A stretch of DNA of 64,000 nt, taken from positions 682,001 to 746,000 of the forward strand of contig JAHDVF020000577.1 in NCBI GenBank assembly GCA_022606425.2. Reading direction: 5' to 3'. Shown here one piece after another: positions 54,950 through 64,000 of this stretch. Both the position numbers and the translations under genes were made by a program. Source of the DNA: Lepidostoma basale. Its lineage: Eukaryota; Arthropoda; Insecta; Trichoptera; Lepidostomatidae. The notes beneath the pieces were generated by a model, which did not search any database, was not told the DNA's origin, and saw nothing but the letters and a program-made list of their open reading frames with translations. The stretch's first letter is position 1; each line of letters opens with the position of its first letter.

Positions 54950-55440
54950 TGGAACTTGGAAAGAGTGAATGAAGAAAATATGATAAAAAATAATGTGTTA
55001 ACGATGTAAATGGAAATAGAAATAGAGTAAGACCAAGACTATCAAATAAATCAAATGTTGAATGTCGGCCACGTGAAGTGTCGGAGAAATTGACGTGCGT
55101 GTATGATACGATGTATGAATGTTGAGGAAGCAAGAGAAGTACCTATATCAGGAAAGAAAAATGTGGCAGTCCATTAGTTCTGGCAACTTCTTCGAGTAGG
55201 CGGTGTGATCAGTGGCGGTACTACCATAGAAGCCCAGAAGCCCGGCTTGCGTAAGTAATTTTGAATCAAAACCCTTAAATCTAAGTAATCATGCCCCCGC
55301 ATAAACCAACAACCCACCAAAACACCATCCAACAATGTTCCCATCAGACGTAAGAGGAATAGCCATAAGAATTTCTTACGCAAGCCGGGCTTCTGGGCTT
55401 CTATGGGAGTACCGCCACAGGGTGTGATAGTTAATTAGTT
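54950..55440 (+). mobile_element. RTE-A LINE 3' fragment split by a hAT-like MITE
   Basis: 54950-55209: LERVNEENMIKN, VNDVNGNRNRVRP, QINQMLNVGHVKC, CMNVEEAREVPISGKKNVAV, then GGTGTGAT, and after the MITE AGTTAATTAG. The 3' tail (cgtgat then TTAG) is cut exactly at the GGTGTGAT target. Confidence 0.88.
55210..55420. mobile_element. hAT-like MITE, 211 bp, perfect 8 bp target duplication
   Basis: Ends CAGTGGCGGTACT and AGTACCGCCACAG are inverted with one mismatch at the second base. The inverted repeats extend through CCATAGAAGCCCAGAAGCCC and GGCTTGCGTAAG. GGTGTGAT flanks both sides (55202-55209, 55421-55428). The non-coding interior (catgcccccgcataaacca) is shared with 6436-6654. Confidence 0.92.
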
Positions 55441-55447
55441 TTTTTTT

Positions 55448-55585
55448 ATGTTAAGAGTCGGAGAACGTGTGTGCATCACACGATGTATGAATGTTGGGGG
55501 AGCGAAAGAAGTATGTTTAGAAAAACTAGTGTAACGGTCAATTATTTTTGCCTACCCCTAATGATTATTTGGTTAAAGTTCTTTT
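55448..55585 (+). mobile_element. RTE-A LINE fragment near 3' end
   Basis: RVGERVCITRCMNVGGAKEV, CLEKLVXRSI-type reading, then tttttgcctacccctaatga. The GGCGTGATGG end is decayed. Confidence 0.75.
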
Positions 55586-56195
55586 GATATTCCATCAGTT
55601 TTACTGAAATATCTAAAGTCTCATTAATTTTTAGCTTTCATTTAAGACGGAACGCCGAGTAGTGTGGGTGTAATTAGTTTTATTTGTGCCATTACTCTGA
55701 ACCGTTTGCCAAAATGCCAAGAAGTAAATGTCAAGTGATATTCTTTCGCCGCCACGGTTCAAAGTCTAATAACGATCGGACTATCAATCAGGCGGCTTTG
55801 GGTATTTCAGCGAAGACATTAATTCCGGAGATTGTAGGGATGGTAGGACTGCACTACACTGAAGTAGGTACCGACCGGCAGATCTCGAGACGGCACCCAT
55901 TATTTATAATACATCAAAGAGTGCACAAGATTTAGTGCTGCTCCTTCCCTCCAGGAAATTTGTTTGCTAACTTTTAACAAGGTCTCTTGTCAATCATCTC
56001 AACATTCCGCTAACTGGAAGCTGGGAGTATTGTTAACTCAGCACTTTACGCGAGTTACACATCTCGTATTGAGTCCACTCCCAATCGCGCATGTAAGCAT
56101 CAGCACACAGCATCATCTAATCACAATTATATTTGTCACGTTTTCATTACAAATATACCTACCAGAGACCATTAATGGTATATTGTGTTTATTAA
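55586..56195. other. No gene recognised
   Basis: An 83-codon plus frame (55684-55935, MCHYSEPFAKMPRSKCQVIF) and an 80-codon frame (55964-56206) are of unknown meaning. Composition is more balanced than average here. Confidence 0.35.
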
Positions 56196-56271
56196 CAAAA
56201 TTATGAAAGGATCACAGCGTTCGTTTGGACATATGGAATCGCATGGGTGAAGAGAGAATCGTTAAGAAAAT
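56196..56271 (+). mobile_element. RTE-A LINE fragment
   Basis: NKIMKGSQRSFGHME, frameshift, RMGEERIVKKI. It ends exactly where an H1 arm begins. Confidence 0.75.
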
Positions 56272-56405
56272 ATAACTGTTTAAAATAATAAAAAATTTGT
56301 TATAAATATCACTACTGATTATATTTTTTGTCGCGACAGCTCTTTCGCTAACCGATGTTAGCATCGTCAGGTCTTACAATCAACTGAGTTGATAACAAAG
56401 TTTTT
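56272..56405 (-). repeat. H1 repeat, single arm
   Basis: Minus-strand arm from aactgtttaaaataataaaa to gttgataacaaag, with the core at 56330-56378. Confidence 0.65.
56330..56378 (-). ncRNA. H1 hammerhead-like motif with compensatory helix II
   Basis: CTGACGA, T, GCTAAC-ATCG-GTTAGC (six pairs), GAAAG, AGCT, GTC, GCGAC. Compared with the GCCAAC/GTTGGC form, both members of one pair have changed (C-G to T-A), so pairing is kept. C15.2 is changed to G, which weakens helix III. Confidence 0.65.
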
Positions 56406-56417
56406 TTTTTAAATAAT

Positions 56418-56630
56418 CCATTGTTTTGGCCGAAACACTACGAAACTTCATCATTATTACTGTTAAAATTTAAAACACTGTTATAATATCACAATTTCTT
56501 TTTATTCGCTCAGAGTGTTGGGACAGCTGTTTCGCCAACCGATGTTGGCATCATCAGGTGTTACAATAAACTATTTCTTTTAGTGAATAGAAGAATTTGT
56601 CACATTATAACAGTGTTTTAAATTTTATCA
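56418..56630. repeat. H1 repeat, paired arms (right decayed)
   Basis: Outer end ccattgttttggccgaaaca, then atttaaaacactgttataat inverted at 56600-56630. The left core is intact. The right arm lacks the core. Confidence 0.7.
56515..56566 (-). ncRNA. H1 hammerhead-like motif, core intact
   Basis: Minus strand: TGTAACAC, CTGATGA, T, GCCAAC-ATCG-GTTGGC, GAAAC, AGCT, GTC, then CCAACACT. Core and helix II are perfect. Helix I is lost because the base after the cleavage site and its neighbours no longer pair. Confidence 0.65.
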
Positions 56631-56732
56631 GTAATTTAAAAAAAGCAACATTTTGTACCTCCATTTCTACCTTTTTTATTGTTTCTAGAAAAATTATGTA
56701 AAACTCCATATTAAACAATTAATAGGTACGAA

Positions 56733-56892
56733 AGAAAACGTCTGTTTTCTAGAAGTTTTATTATATTTATTTATTTTAGATGGAATAACATTTTTTGCCC
56801 TTCTAAGGCATTATCAAATGTGATAACAAATGTGACCATCTAAAATATAATAAAACTCCTTTTTAACAGATGTTTTCATTCGTATTAATTAT
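56733..56892. repeat. H3 foldback pair, decayed
   Basis: gaaaacgtctgttttctaga ... gcccttctaaggcattatca ... aatataataaaactcc ... gatgttttcattcgtatt. The GAAACATGTC block is replaced by acattttttgccc on the minus strand, so there is no active core. Confidence 0.65.
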
Positions 56893-57344
56893 CCATTTCT
56901 ACCCTTATTCGATAATCTTCTATTCCGGGCTACCGTGTACGAACATAACACGCACTTAACAATCTGCGGATATTACGTATAATTAATCGACGTGGTATTT
57001 AACTGGAGAATGCCATCATTAATTGTGGCAGAATCAATCACGGGTGTTCCAACACTCCAATGAAAGGATCATTTACTATAGGAAGAGCATTTTACACGTT
57101 AATTTATTGGTTTAACTGCAGCATTTCATTAATTAAATACTTGGGAATCCAATCGCAAATGCATACTTTGTGCATTCCATTGATATTCGAATTGTTTCTT
57201 GTCAATTGACTGGACTCCATAGGCTCCCAATATTTTTTGTATCATCGCCCTCTTTACAAGAAATAAGTTTCTTATACCTATATAAAATAATTAATTACTA
57301 AATTATAAAACGCTGGGTTTATGGTATTACAATTAAAAAAAAAT
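56893..57344. other. No gene seen
   Basis: Unrecognised AT-rich sequence. Confidence 0.4.
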
Positions 57345-57505
57345 TTCGCGACATTGTGACACCTGATAATGTCAACATTGGTTGACGAAACAGCTGTCAC
57401 GAAAAATAAAAAAATACGAATTGTGATACCATAAAAACAGCGTTCTATAATTTAACAGTTAATAGTGTTGAAGTTACACAGTGTTTCGGCCAAAATAATG
57501 AACTA
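57345..57505 (+). repeat. H1 repeat, plus-strand arm
   Basis: CTGATAA (G8 changed), T, GTCAAC-ATTG-GTTGAC (six Watson-Crick pairs), GAAAC, AGCT, GTC, ACG, then the outer end with cagtgtttcggccaaaataa. It shows the second compensatory helix II form. Confidence 0.65.
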
Positions 57506-57732
57506 CCAAATTTTAAAATATGGGTTTTTACTATACATTTTATCTATCTATATAACGAAACATATATTTCACTGCATGAATCTTGTTTTTTCTTACCGAA
57601 TTGCAAAAACTTGTCACTAACAATACAAGCTGCAAACTGAAAAGCACTCATATGAAAATATACCTATTGTTCTAAAACACGATTGCCTGCCAAACATTCA
57701 TACAGAGTATCAACTAACATTACGAAATTATT

Positions 57733-58740
57733 AACTAACCTAACTAACTAACTTTCAAACCGTCTCGCAGAAAGAATTGACTGCCACACTTTTCTTTCTT
57801 GGCATACTTCACTCGCTTCTTCAAAATTTTGTTCCGACTCCTCACGTTGCCGACATTCAATATTTAATTTATTTGATTCTGCCACGTTTTCCTCTATTTC
57901 TAGTTCCATTTATCGTTAACATGTACTTTTCGTGTATAAGTGAATTGTTTTGTTCAATTAAATTGTTGCCGCACTTTATAAAAGTTAATTGTGACACGTA
58001 ATACGTTTGTACTGTTTTGCTGTGAAAAATTAAATTAGTTTTTTCGTTTTTATAAAGAATTTTGACAGGTGTAAAAATAAGTTTTTCATTTGTTCCAATG
58101 ACAATTTGAATAATTTCTTCAATATTATTTTAAAGTTCTTGCTGGTATAGTGCCGAATTACAGATAATTTAAAAAAAACGGTGAATACGTGTAACATAAA
58201 TTAAATAAACACAAAAGTCCGCGGATCGTCCATGTCAACATGTGCAACATCGAAAAAAACATTATGGGTTATTACATTATGTGCTAAATTAAAAAAACGG
58301 TGAATACGTGGAACATAAATTAAATAGACAATATGTGCACCATCTAAAAAAAATCATTTTGTGTTAAATTATTTTTATTTTGTTATTTTATTTTATATCA
58401 TTGTATTTTATATAATTTGTTTTAAATTTATTTTGTGGGTTTTGGACGATCGAAGTGTGCGCGGGAGATGCCTATTGGTGGCGATGAGGTTCGCAACCCA
58501 TCACACCGCGTCTCCCGCGGGGCGAAAAGAGAAGGATGGAGTGCCGCATCAGTAAAAGCGTGACAGTCCATTCTTTCTGCCTACCCTTTCGGGAAGACGG
58601 CGTGATGGTTAGTTAGTTAGTTAGTTGTACTTTTTTACCATTTATATTTTCCATGTGTCCAAACCATCTCAAGGATTCTTTTATTATTTTGTTCATAACA
58701 TTTTCGTTAGCACCGCATTCACTTTTTATATTTTCATTAT
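57733..58740 (-). mobile_element. RTE-A LINE fragment interrupted by a full N-RTE
   Basis: 57733-57930 is a minus-strand 3' end: TTAG tail, decayed GTGATGG, WQSILSA-type, NVGNVRSR, QNQINQILNVG, MNGTRNRG. 58626-58740 continues with VKK, ESLRWFGHMEN, NNENIKSECGANENVMNKII. The nine bases TGTACTTTT occur on both sides of the insertion (57922-57930, 58626-58634). Confidence 0.9.
57931..58625 (+). mobile_element. N-RTE, apparently full length (695 bp)
   Basis: Bounded by the TGTACTTTT duplication, so the ends are known: 5' cgtgtataagtgaattgttt, 3' GGCGTGATGG plus TTAG repeats. From 58140 to 58340 an internal segment (aaaaaaacggtgaatacgtg, aacataaattaaata.aca) is duplicated. It has no coding and no pol III boxes. 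The last 70 bases are RTE-A. The first 500 are not RTE-A coding; they may be the RTE-A 5' region or unrelated. Confidence 0.85.
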
Positions 58741-60240
58741 TAAACTTACATTCAAGTAATGTATTAACAAACATGTATCCTTAGCATTTCTGTAGCATTT
58801 CATTATTTAAATTGATCATTTTTTAAATCAGGTTACATTCAATGAAAAGATATTAATTAAAGTGGTTTGTCAAGACTCCTCCAGTCCTTCAGAAGTTGGT
58901 ACTTTGCAAAGATTCTCAGTCGAATGAGTCAATTCGGAGTCATCTCCGTGGGATCAAACATACGAGACTTTTAAATTGCCGAATTAAAAGTATTTCAATC
59001 GTAATAATTTAACGAGGTTTGCCAGTTCTACGCATGCGCGCTGGTTCTATAATACCCATGATATGCGCGTAGATATAAATATGTATTTACGTGAGTCTCC
59101 CAAATCCAATTTTCTTTGACAAGTTTGTAAGTCGTATTTTCCCAACTAATTCGTTTGAAAATACGCTACTTATTCATGGTCGTGTACGGTTTTCCCTATG
59201 TTTTAGCGTTCTGCGAAATGAAATATAGTTTAATTTTTATTTAAGTAGGATATGTAGAGTGGAAATGACAGATATTGATTAGACCAGAGGTTCCCAATCT
59301 ATTTCGGTATACAGCTCCCTTAAAACATCTGATTTTCTCGCGGCTCCCTTAATTCATCAGATTTTTTTCAAAAATTTTGACCTTCTTGAGAAATTGGAAA
59401 ACTAACCTTTTTATAAGAGATTAGGTACTCATTTAACAGCGAAAATGGATACTATTTTCCTTGGGATAATATAAAAAATCAAATTTAAACTGTTTCGGTA
59501 ATATCCATATTGAGACTGGAAAACCACCATGGTCGTGGTTGCAGCGGCTTGTCATGGTGCAAATGCATCCAAACAGGGTTCGTCGCGCAGTTGAAGTGCA
59601 CTTTAATGTGGTTAGGTTAGTTTAAAAATAAATTAAAACCGAATATTAAATTCACAGACAATTTATTGAACATCGATTAATATTTGAAATTATTAAAATT
59701 ATTAATGGGATGGATGGGCTTGTTACTCACTATACAACTTCTCAAATCTTGGAATAAAATTGGATATGGCAACCCTCATTTCTTGTTCAACGTAAGTTTT
59801 CGAGCGATTCTTATTTTTATCATTCCAACAAATATGCCGAATTGGTTAATTGAATATTTCGTGGCTCACACTTTGGGAATCACTGGATTAGACGAAGGTC
59901 GATAGAATCCTCATAGATTTCTACATATTTAGAAAATGAAGATATGTACCTTTTATTATATTAACTTTATATTTCTATACGATTATAGTTTTACTTTCGT
60001 AAGAAATAATCTATTATTCTTTGATGAATAAAAAGAGACATAGTATATCTTTCCATAAGTTCACACTGAATATCTTGCTATGAATATTCACCCTACTAAC
60101 ATGTTGGAATTTTTAATATACGAGTATACGAATTTTACTTTATTGAACGTTAAGGCGTTAATTCTGTGGAATTACATTGTAAATTTAAAAGACCAATTTT
60201 TAACACTATTTTATTTTATTTATTCGATAATATTTTTACG
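58741..60240. other. No gene recognised
   Basis: 1.5 kb. 59283-59350 has agaggttcccaatctatttc and cggctcccttaattcat, typical of an old hAT-type MITE end, with cagctcccttaa echoes. A 73-codon frame at 59684-59905 is not recognised. Confidence 0.35.
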
Positions 60241-60640
60241 AAATCTTCTTCTTCTTCTGATTTATTTAGGACTGTGTCCTGTTATTTCTCGGAGCCTGTT
60301 CATGAGATGCAGATGTCCAACTGTCTCGCCATCTTTTAGGTGGTCTTCCTGCAGGTCGATTTCCTGTTGGTACTTTATTTGCGGCTATATTTATCACTCT
60401 TTCAGAACATGCTCTTTCCACATGATCTCTCCAGTAGCGTCTTCTCAGTCTTCCCCATCGCACGACATCTTCCACATTGCAGATCTTGCTTATTTCAGAA
60501 TTTCTTATTCTGTCTCGGAGTGTCGTTCCCGCAACGGATCGGAGAGTCTTCATTTCTGTGGTTCTTAGGAGACTTTTTGTTCTGATGGTGTCAGCTCTCG
60601 TTTCTATTCCATATGTCATTATAAGACGTACAAAATGTTT
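60241..60640 (-). mobile_element. RTE-D LINE 3' fragment, open frame of 117 codons
   Basis: The best RTE-D copy: MTYGIETRADTIRTKSLLRT, TEMKTLRSVAGTTLRDRIRN, SEISKICNVEDVVRWGRLRR, YWRDHVERACSERVINIAAN, RPAGRPPKRWRDSWTSASHE, end NNRTQS. It is followed on the minus strand by aatcagaagaagaag. C-terminal region of an RTE-type polyprotein, 5'-truncated. The undisturbed frame suggests relative youth. A plus-strand frame here (60080-60568) is a shadow. Confidence 0.9.
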
Positions 60641-60829
60641 TTTTTAATGAAAATATTTAATAAATAAATTGATAAAACAGTGTAAAAAATCTTATTTTAT
60701 TCGAATTTCAGATACGCTTTATTACATTTTAATTATAATAAGAAAATGTGTTTTCATTTCTACATGGAATCCTAAGGCATGGCAGTGCTTTTTAATTGAT
60801 TCATAGACAATGTGAATACCAGAATTTTT

Positions 60830-60890
60830 AGTATTTTATGGGAATTACATGTTTCGCCTTTCTAGAGAATTATTGAAAGTCAGAATTCAG
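60830..60890. repeat. H3 repeat core, decayed
   Basis: Minus strand: CAATAAT, TCTCTAGAAAGGC, GAAAC, ATGT, AATTCCC. The second half of the motif is intact, the first is lost. Confidence 0.5.
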
Positions 60891-60944
60891 TTGGTCAGAA
60901 ATTCGATAATGGTCTAAAATAACGAAGAATCTAATTTTCTTCTT

Positions 60945-61350
60945 CTTTTTCTTTCCCTTATTGTAGATCTTGCAATCTGTTTATAGAGGATATCCAATTT
61001 CTTCCTGTGATGAAGACAACCAGCTTTCTATCAACTTACTGATGGCCGTCCTTGTGATCAACTGGCCTCTGGAGTCTCGTGTATCACAATCTTAGGAATC
61101 CTCCTGGATTAATCCTCTCGATATGGTCCCTCCAGAATCATCTTCTCTGGCTACTCCATCTAACTATGCCATCAATTTTGAAGGATCGGCGAACTTCTTC
61201 GTTGGGTATCTTATCTCTAAGGGTTCTACCAATGATAGGTCGCAATGTTTTTATTTCTGTTACTATTGTATTATGGTAGGAGATGTGTGGTTTGGTTTGG
61301 TTTGGTGACAGTGTCTGCTCTTGCTTCGATTTCGTAAGTCATCATGGGCA
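60945..61350 (-). mobile_element. RTE-D-related LINE fragment
   Basis: Minus strand: MMTYEIEARADTVT, an insert rich in accaaacc, NSNRNKNIATYHW-type (ETKTLRPIIGRTL) region, RYPTKKFADPSKLMA, RWSRQRRWFWRDHIERIN, GGFLRL, then a region to the aagaagaag tail. Many stops. A diverged subfamily. Confidence 0.7.
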
Positions 61351-62301
61351 TGATGCGTGTCACTTCCAAAATATACAATATAATTAAACTTCAAGAAAAC
61401 GGATCTTTTGAATTTATTAGTTTTATTAATTTAATTAGTTTTCAAACAAATAATGACTGATGAAGATGGTATAGACAACGTCATAAGAGAATAATAATAA
61501 AAATTTGAATTATTTAAATATGAGGTAACAAATTTAATTTTAACTGTGATTCAACCGTTTCTCTGTGAAAATTTTCGTTAATATTTGTGATAAATTTTCT
61601 CGCTTCTTCTGTATTGCCAAATATAATATTTAAATTAAGAATTTCTAAAATTTCTGGGATTGGAAGTATTCCGTAGTCAAAACATCTTAACTCGTATAAT
61701 TCCGTGTCAAAGTTTTGTTGTTAAAATCAGTGTTTTGATTAAATAATTTGAACATAATCAATAGCGACAAAAATTTTGTTACTTTGCATAAATCCAACGC
61801 AAATTAATTTCGTCACTTTAATACGATTATCAAGTTTTAATAAATACATTTTATCTCTTAATATTTTCCCTCCAGTTTTCATGATTTACGACTTACTTAG
61901 AATTTCAGCTGTCAAATCAGAAGCTTCTTCAAAAGTGTTGAAAGTTTAAACTTTCCGACGTTGAAGGGTTAATCAGGCGGTCGGAAAATGGCGGCTCCGT
62001 GATAGCTCCCTTAACACTTTGCGGGCCGTTGGGGCCCGGGTGCCCGCACGAACACAGAACATACCAAATAATATTTCATATCTTAGGTTTTCAGAATTTG
62101 CAAATAATGAGCTACCAACAATACACTGAACGTGTAATTTAAGTTCACAAGTTTCTCAAGTTATGCCAAGAAAATTATTAAAACAAGTATAGAGTCACAC
62201 GTGACTTCTACATTATATACAATGTTTATATTATTTCTTCGATTCCTTAATTTTTTGTACACCTCTGACATCTTATTTTAGTTTAACCAGCATCAGCAAA
62301 A
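61351..62301. other. No gene recognised
   Basis: AT-rich. 61960-62050 is GC-rich (ggcggctccgtgatagctcc, gcgggccgttggggcccg), with a short perfect inverted repeat (gggccc). No coding. Confidence 0.35.
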
Positions 62302-62760
62302 AACTAATCAACCATCACATCGTCTCCCGGAGGATAAAGGCAGAAAAAATCAGGCACATTGTTCTGTTCTGACATGCTTATCTCGTTTCCTCTACATTCA
62401 TACCTAGTGTCATGCACGCACGTCGACGTCCGACTTCTGACGTGATCGATATTTATTTCATTTTATTAATTTGTTAATGCCACGTTTTCCTCGGCCTTCC
62501 TCTATGTCCAGCTCCGTTCACGTCGTTTACATATATTTTCTTAACCATTGTGTCTTCATTCAATCTTTCCATGTGTCCAAAACAACCTAACAACCCTTTC
62601 ATTATTTTGTTCACTACACTATTACTCGCACCGCATTCATTTATTATACTTACATTTGACACTCATATACAGATTAACGACAAATTCTCATTTTTCTACA
62701 TTTATTCTTCTTTCATCCTTATTTTACAAGTTCCACGCTCAATCCTCAATATATTCATAT
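62302..62760 (-). mobile_element. RTE-A LINE 3' fragment, decayed
   Basis: Minus strand: a region equal to WNLXNKDERRINVEK, then MSNVSIINECGASNSVVNKI, GLLGCFGHMERLNEDTMVKK, NDVNGAGHRGRPRKTWH, a frame break, CMNVEETR-like, then gatgtgatgg and a very short tail (ttgattag). More divergent than most RTE-A copies. Confidence 0.85.
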
Positions 62761-62906
62761 TATAGTTGCAGTATCAGAAACAATGACAAATATTACTAAT
62801 TTTCTTGTATGACATATTTCAAACTCCGATATTTGAAAATTAAGCAAAGCGAACGAAGCTCTTTCTTCTCTTTAATTTATCACTGTGTTTAATTTACTCG
62901 TATTTG

Positions 62907-62995
62907 TCAGAGCCTGTCCTGATATGTAGGTGTCCAACTGTCTCGCCATCGTTTGAGTGGTCTTCCTGGAGGTCGATAGACCTGGAATCCAATAT
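62907..62995 (-). mobile_element. RTE-D LINE fragment
   Basis: Minus strand: YRPPGRPLKRWRDSWTPTYQ, DRL. It matches the RPAGRPPKRWRDSWT block. Confidence 0.75.
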
Positions 62996-63009
62996 CTTCT
63001 ATAATAGTA

Positions 63010-63190
63010 ATTTTTGATAAACTTAAGACGTAACACTTATGGAATTCCGAAAAATGACGATTTTTAATGAATTAAAACATTTTTTTCACTTCAATTTGTT
63101 TTTCTCGACATATGTTCATCATCGGAAGAAAGATATAAACTCTGATTATAAATGTGCAACCCTTCGAAACAAGTTGAAAAGGCAATATTT
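63010..63190. repeat. H2 foldback, decayed
   Basis: gataaacttaagacg, gaattccgaaaaatgacg, attaaaacatttttttcact, ttgtttttctcgacatatg, catcatcggaagaaagatat, then the right arm gcaacccttcgaaacaagtt. The core is broken on both arms. Confidence 0.6.
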
Positions 63191-63256
63191 TAATTCTGCA
63201 TTATCTTCTTATTCTTCTGCTTTATTTAGGCTGCGTCCTGTTATAATTAAAGAATG

Positions 63257-63452
63257 TTTGAAAAAGATGTGAATGGAACACAAAATATAGCGCCTACCAA
63301 AGCAATCAAATTTCATAAGTTGGCCATAAAAAGAATCGTAGACGTCGAAGTGCACGCATGCGCTGTATTTGGTACACTGGACATGAGATGTATGTCAGGA
63401 TAGATGAGAGTGACTCTGACCGGAAATGATATGATAATTAGTTCGTTTATCC
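63257..63452 (+). mobile_element. RTE-A LINE 3' fragment, decayed
   Basis: KDVNGTQNIAPTK, QSNFISWP-like, RRRRSARMRCI, then atgtatgtcaggatagatga, and gatatgataattagttcg as the eroded tail. Confidence 0.7.
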
Positions 63453-63481
63453 AGTTCATCCGAGTTCAGTGCGAGTTTTTT

Positions 63482-63540
63482 TATACAACAGGTCGATAGA
63501 ACCCAATTACTGTACAAAAATTGTTTTTAGCTATTATATT
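63482..63540 (-). mobile_element. S1 SINE alternative 3' end
   Basis: Minus strand: aatcaatataatagctaaaa, tacagtaattgggttctat, as at 44002 and 52130. Its 5' part is the piece at 63966-64000, separated by an unrelated block. Confidence 0.65.
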
Positions 63541-63965
63541 GATTAGGGTTTGAATGGATGGTTAGGGCCGTGGGGGGACAAACCGTGCTGGAAGGTATGT
63601 GTACCAGTAAATGCCATGAAACGCCATAGTTGTATAGAATCAGCAACACCACCATCTAGTCCGATTTTTTGGGGTCCATGTGTGTTCTTTATGATTCCGC
63701 AAACCCTGGATGTGGCATATTGGATGTTCTCGTATTTTGATGTGTCACTGCTAACAAAGAAAGGGCAAATGGCGATTTTCGGCGCCACAAAAGCGGTCAC
63801 TCTCCCAGTTAAAGGAAGGAACACCCCTACCGAAAAACCCTGGTCCTCCTAGTAAGGGCCAACAACCTAACCTCGTAAAACAACCAACGTTACAAATACT
63901 TCAAGAAATGTGTTTCTTGGAGGAGGCTGAGACCCATCAAGGGTTGAAGCGCCGGAGAAAAAAAA
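63541..63965 (+). mobile_element. Possible LINE 3' end inside an S1 SINE
   Basis: The block splits an S1 SINE and ends in an A-run after cttggaggaggctgagaccc and gttgaagcgccgg, a pattern seen at LINE 3' ends. A 100-codon plus frame (63550-63852: MNGWLGPWGDKPCWKVCVPV) and a 93-codon minus frame (63543-63824) overlap. I recognise neither. The GC content is clearly higher than that of the flanks. Confidence 0.45.
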
Positions 63966-64000
63966 TGTTTTTATGACATGTGATAGGTAGCTATTATAAA
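63966..64000 (-). mobile_element. S1 SINE, cut by window edge
   Basis: Minus strand: agctacctatcacatgtcat, part of the S1 body. It continues beyond the window. Confidence 0.65.

Noticed and set aside
3021..57505. H1-H8 as ordinary DNA-transposon MITEs
   Set aside because: The two measurable target duplications differ in length (9 and 12 bp), the ends differ between copies, and the conserved part is internal (the hammerhead core), unlike MITEs with fixed ends.
60080..60568. 162-codon plus-strand frame
   Set aside because: Its second half is antisense to the RTE-D frame. The first half is AT-rich with no motif.
1..64000. Penelope RT or GIY-YIG endonuclease gene
   Set aside because: I looked for RT and GIY-YIG signatures near the hammerhead repeats in the open frames and saw none. 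The only RT catalytic box is the RTE-C FADD at about 22850.

Overview
The window looks like AT-rich nuclear DNA of an insect or another arthropod. I base this on RTE/BovB-like LINE debris, tRNA-derived SINEs, hAT-type MITEs, a solo LTR and Penelope-like hammerhead repeats. I cannot name the species. I found no convincing host gene and no intact transposon gene. Nearly every recognisable block is a dead, truncated or nested mobile element.

Main players. (1) RTE-A: LINE fragments encoding the C-terminus of the RT polyprotein (WNWQKKDESRINAVEMRSLR, SLRWFGHMER, NRGRPRKTWHDQIN blocks) with a (TTAG)n 3' tail, on both strands across the window. (2) RTE-B, RTE-C and RTE-D: related LINE tails with different signatures. 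The RTE-C copy at 22085-22955 keeps the RT catalytic FADD box. (3) N-RTE: a roughly 0.7 kb non-coding passenger that borrows the RTE-A 3' end. (4) Two tRNA-derived SINE families, S1 and S2. (5) Foldback repeats H1 to H8, whose arms carry a hammerhead-ribozyme-like core (CTGANGA, helix II, GAAAC, GTC or GTT).

Layout. 1-25 kb is mixed debris, with nested insertions at 6.4-7.4 kb. 25.2-27.2 kb holds an L2/CR1-like LINE tail and an RTE-A copy split by an H5 foldback. 27,156-42,756 is a head-to-tail triplication of a 5.2 kb unit, nearly identical between copies. Each unit holds a 603 bp solo LTR, an S2 SINE, an N-RTE, hammerhead repeats and RTE-A pieces. 43-64 kb is more debris, including a roughly 1 kb long-TIR element at 46.9-48.0 kb, a 166 bp tandem duplication, two RTE-A copies with inverted 5' ends, and a hAT MITE with a perfect 8 bp target duplication.

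The most interesting signal is the hammerhead set. Several families with different helix II sequences keep the same catalytic core and the same G-C closing pair, and all insert one A or U between the core and helix II. H1 copies show compensatory changes in helix II. Two foldbacks sit cleanly in other elements with 9 and 12 bp target duplications. Paired inverted hammerhead arms suggest Penelope-like retroelement pLTRs or a retrozyme-like non-autonomous derivative, but no Penelope RT or GIY-YIG gene is visible. All structural statements come from reading by eye; no folding or database search was run.
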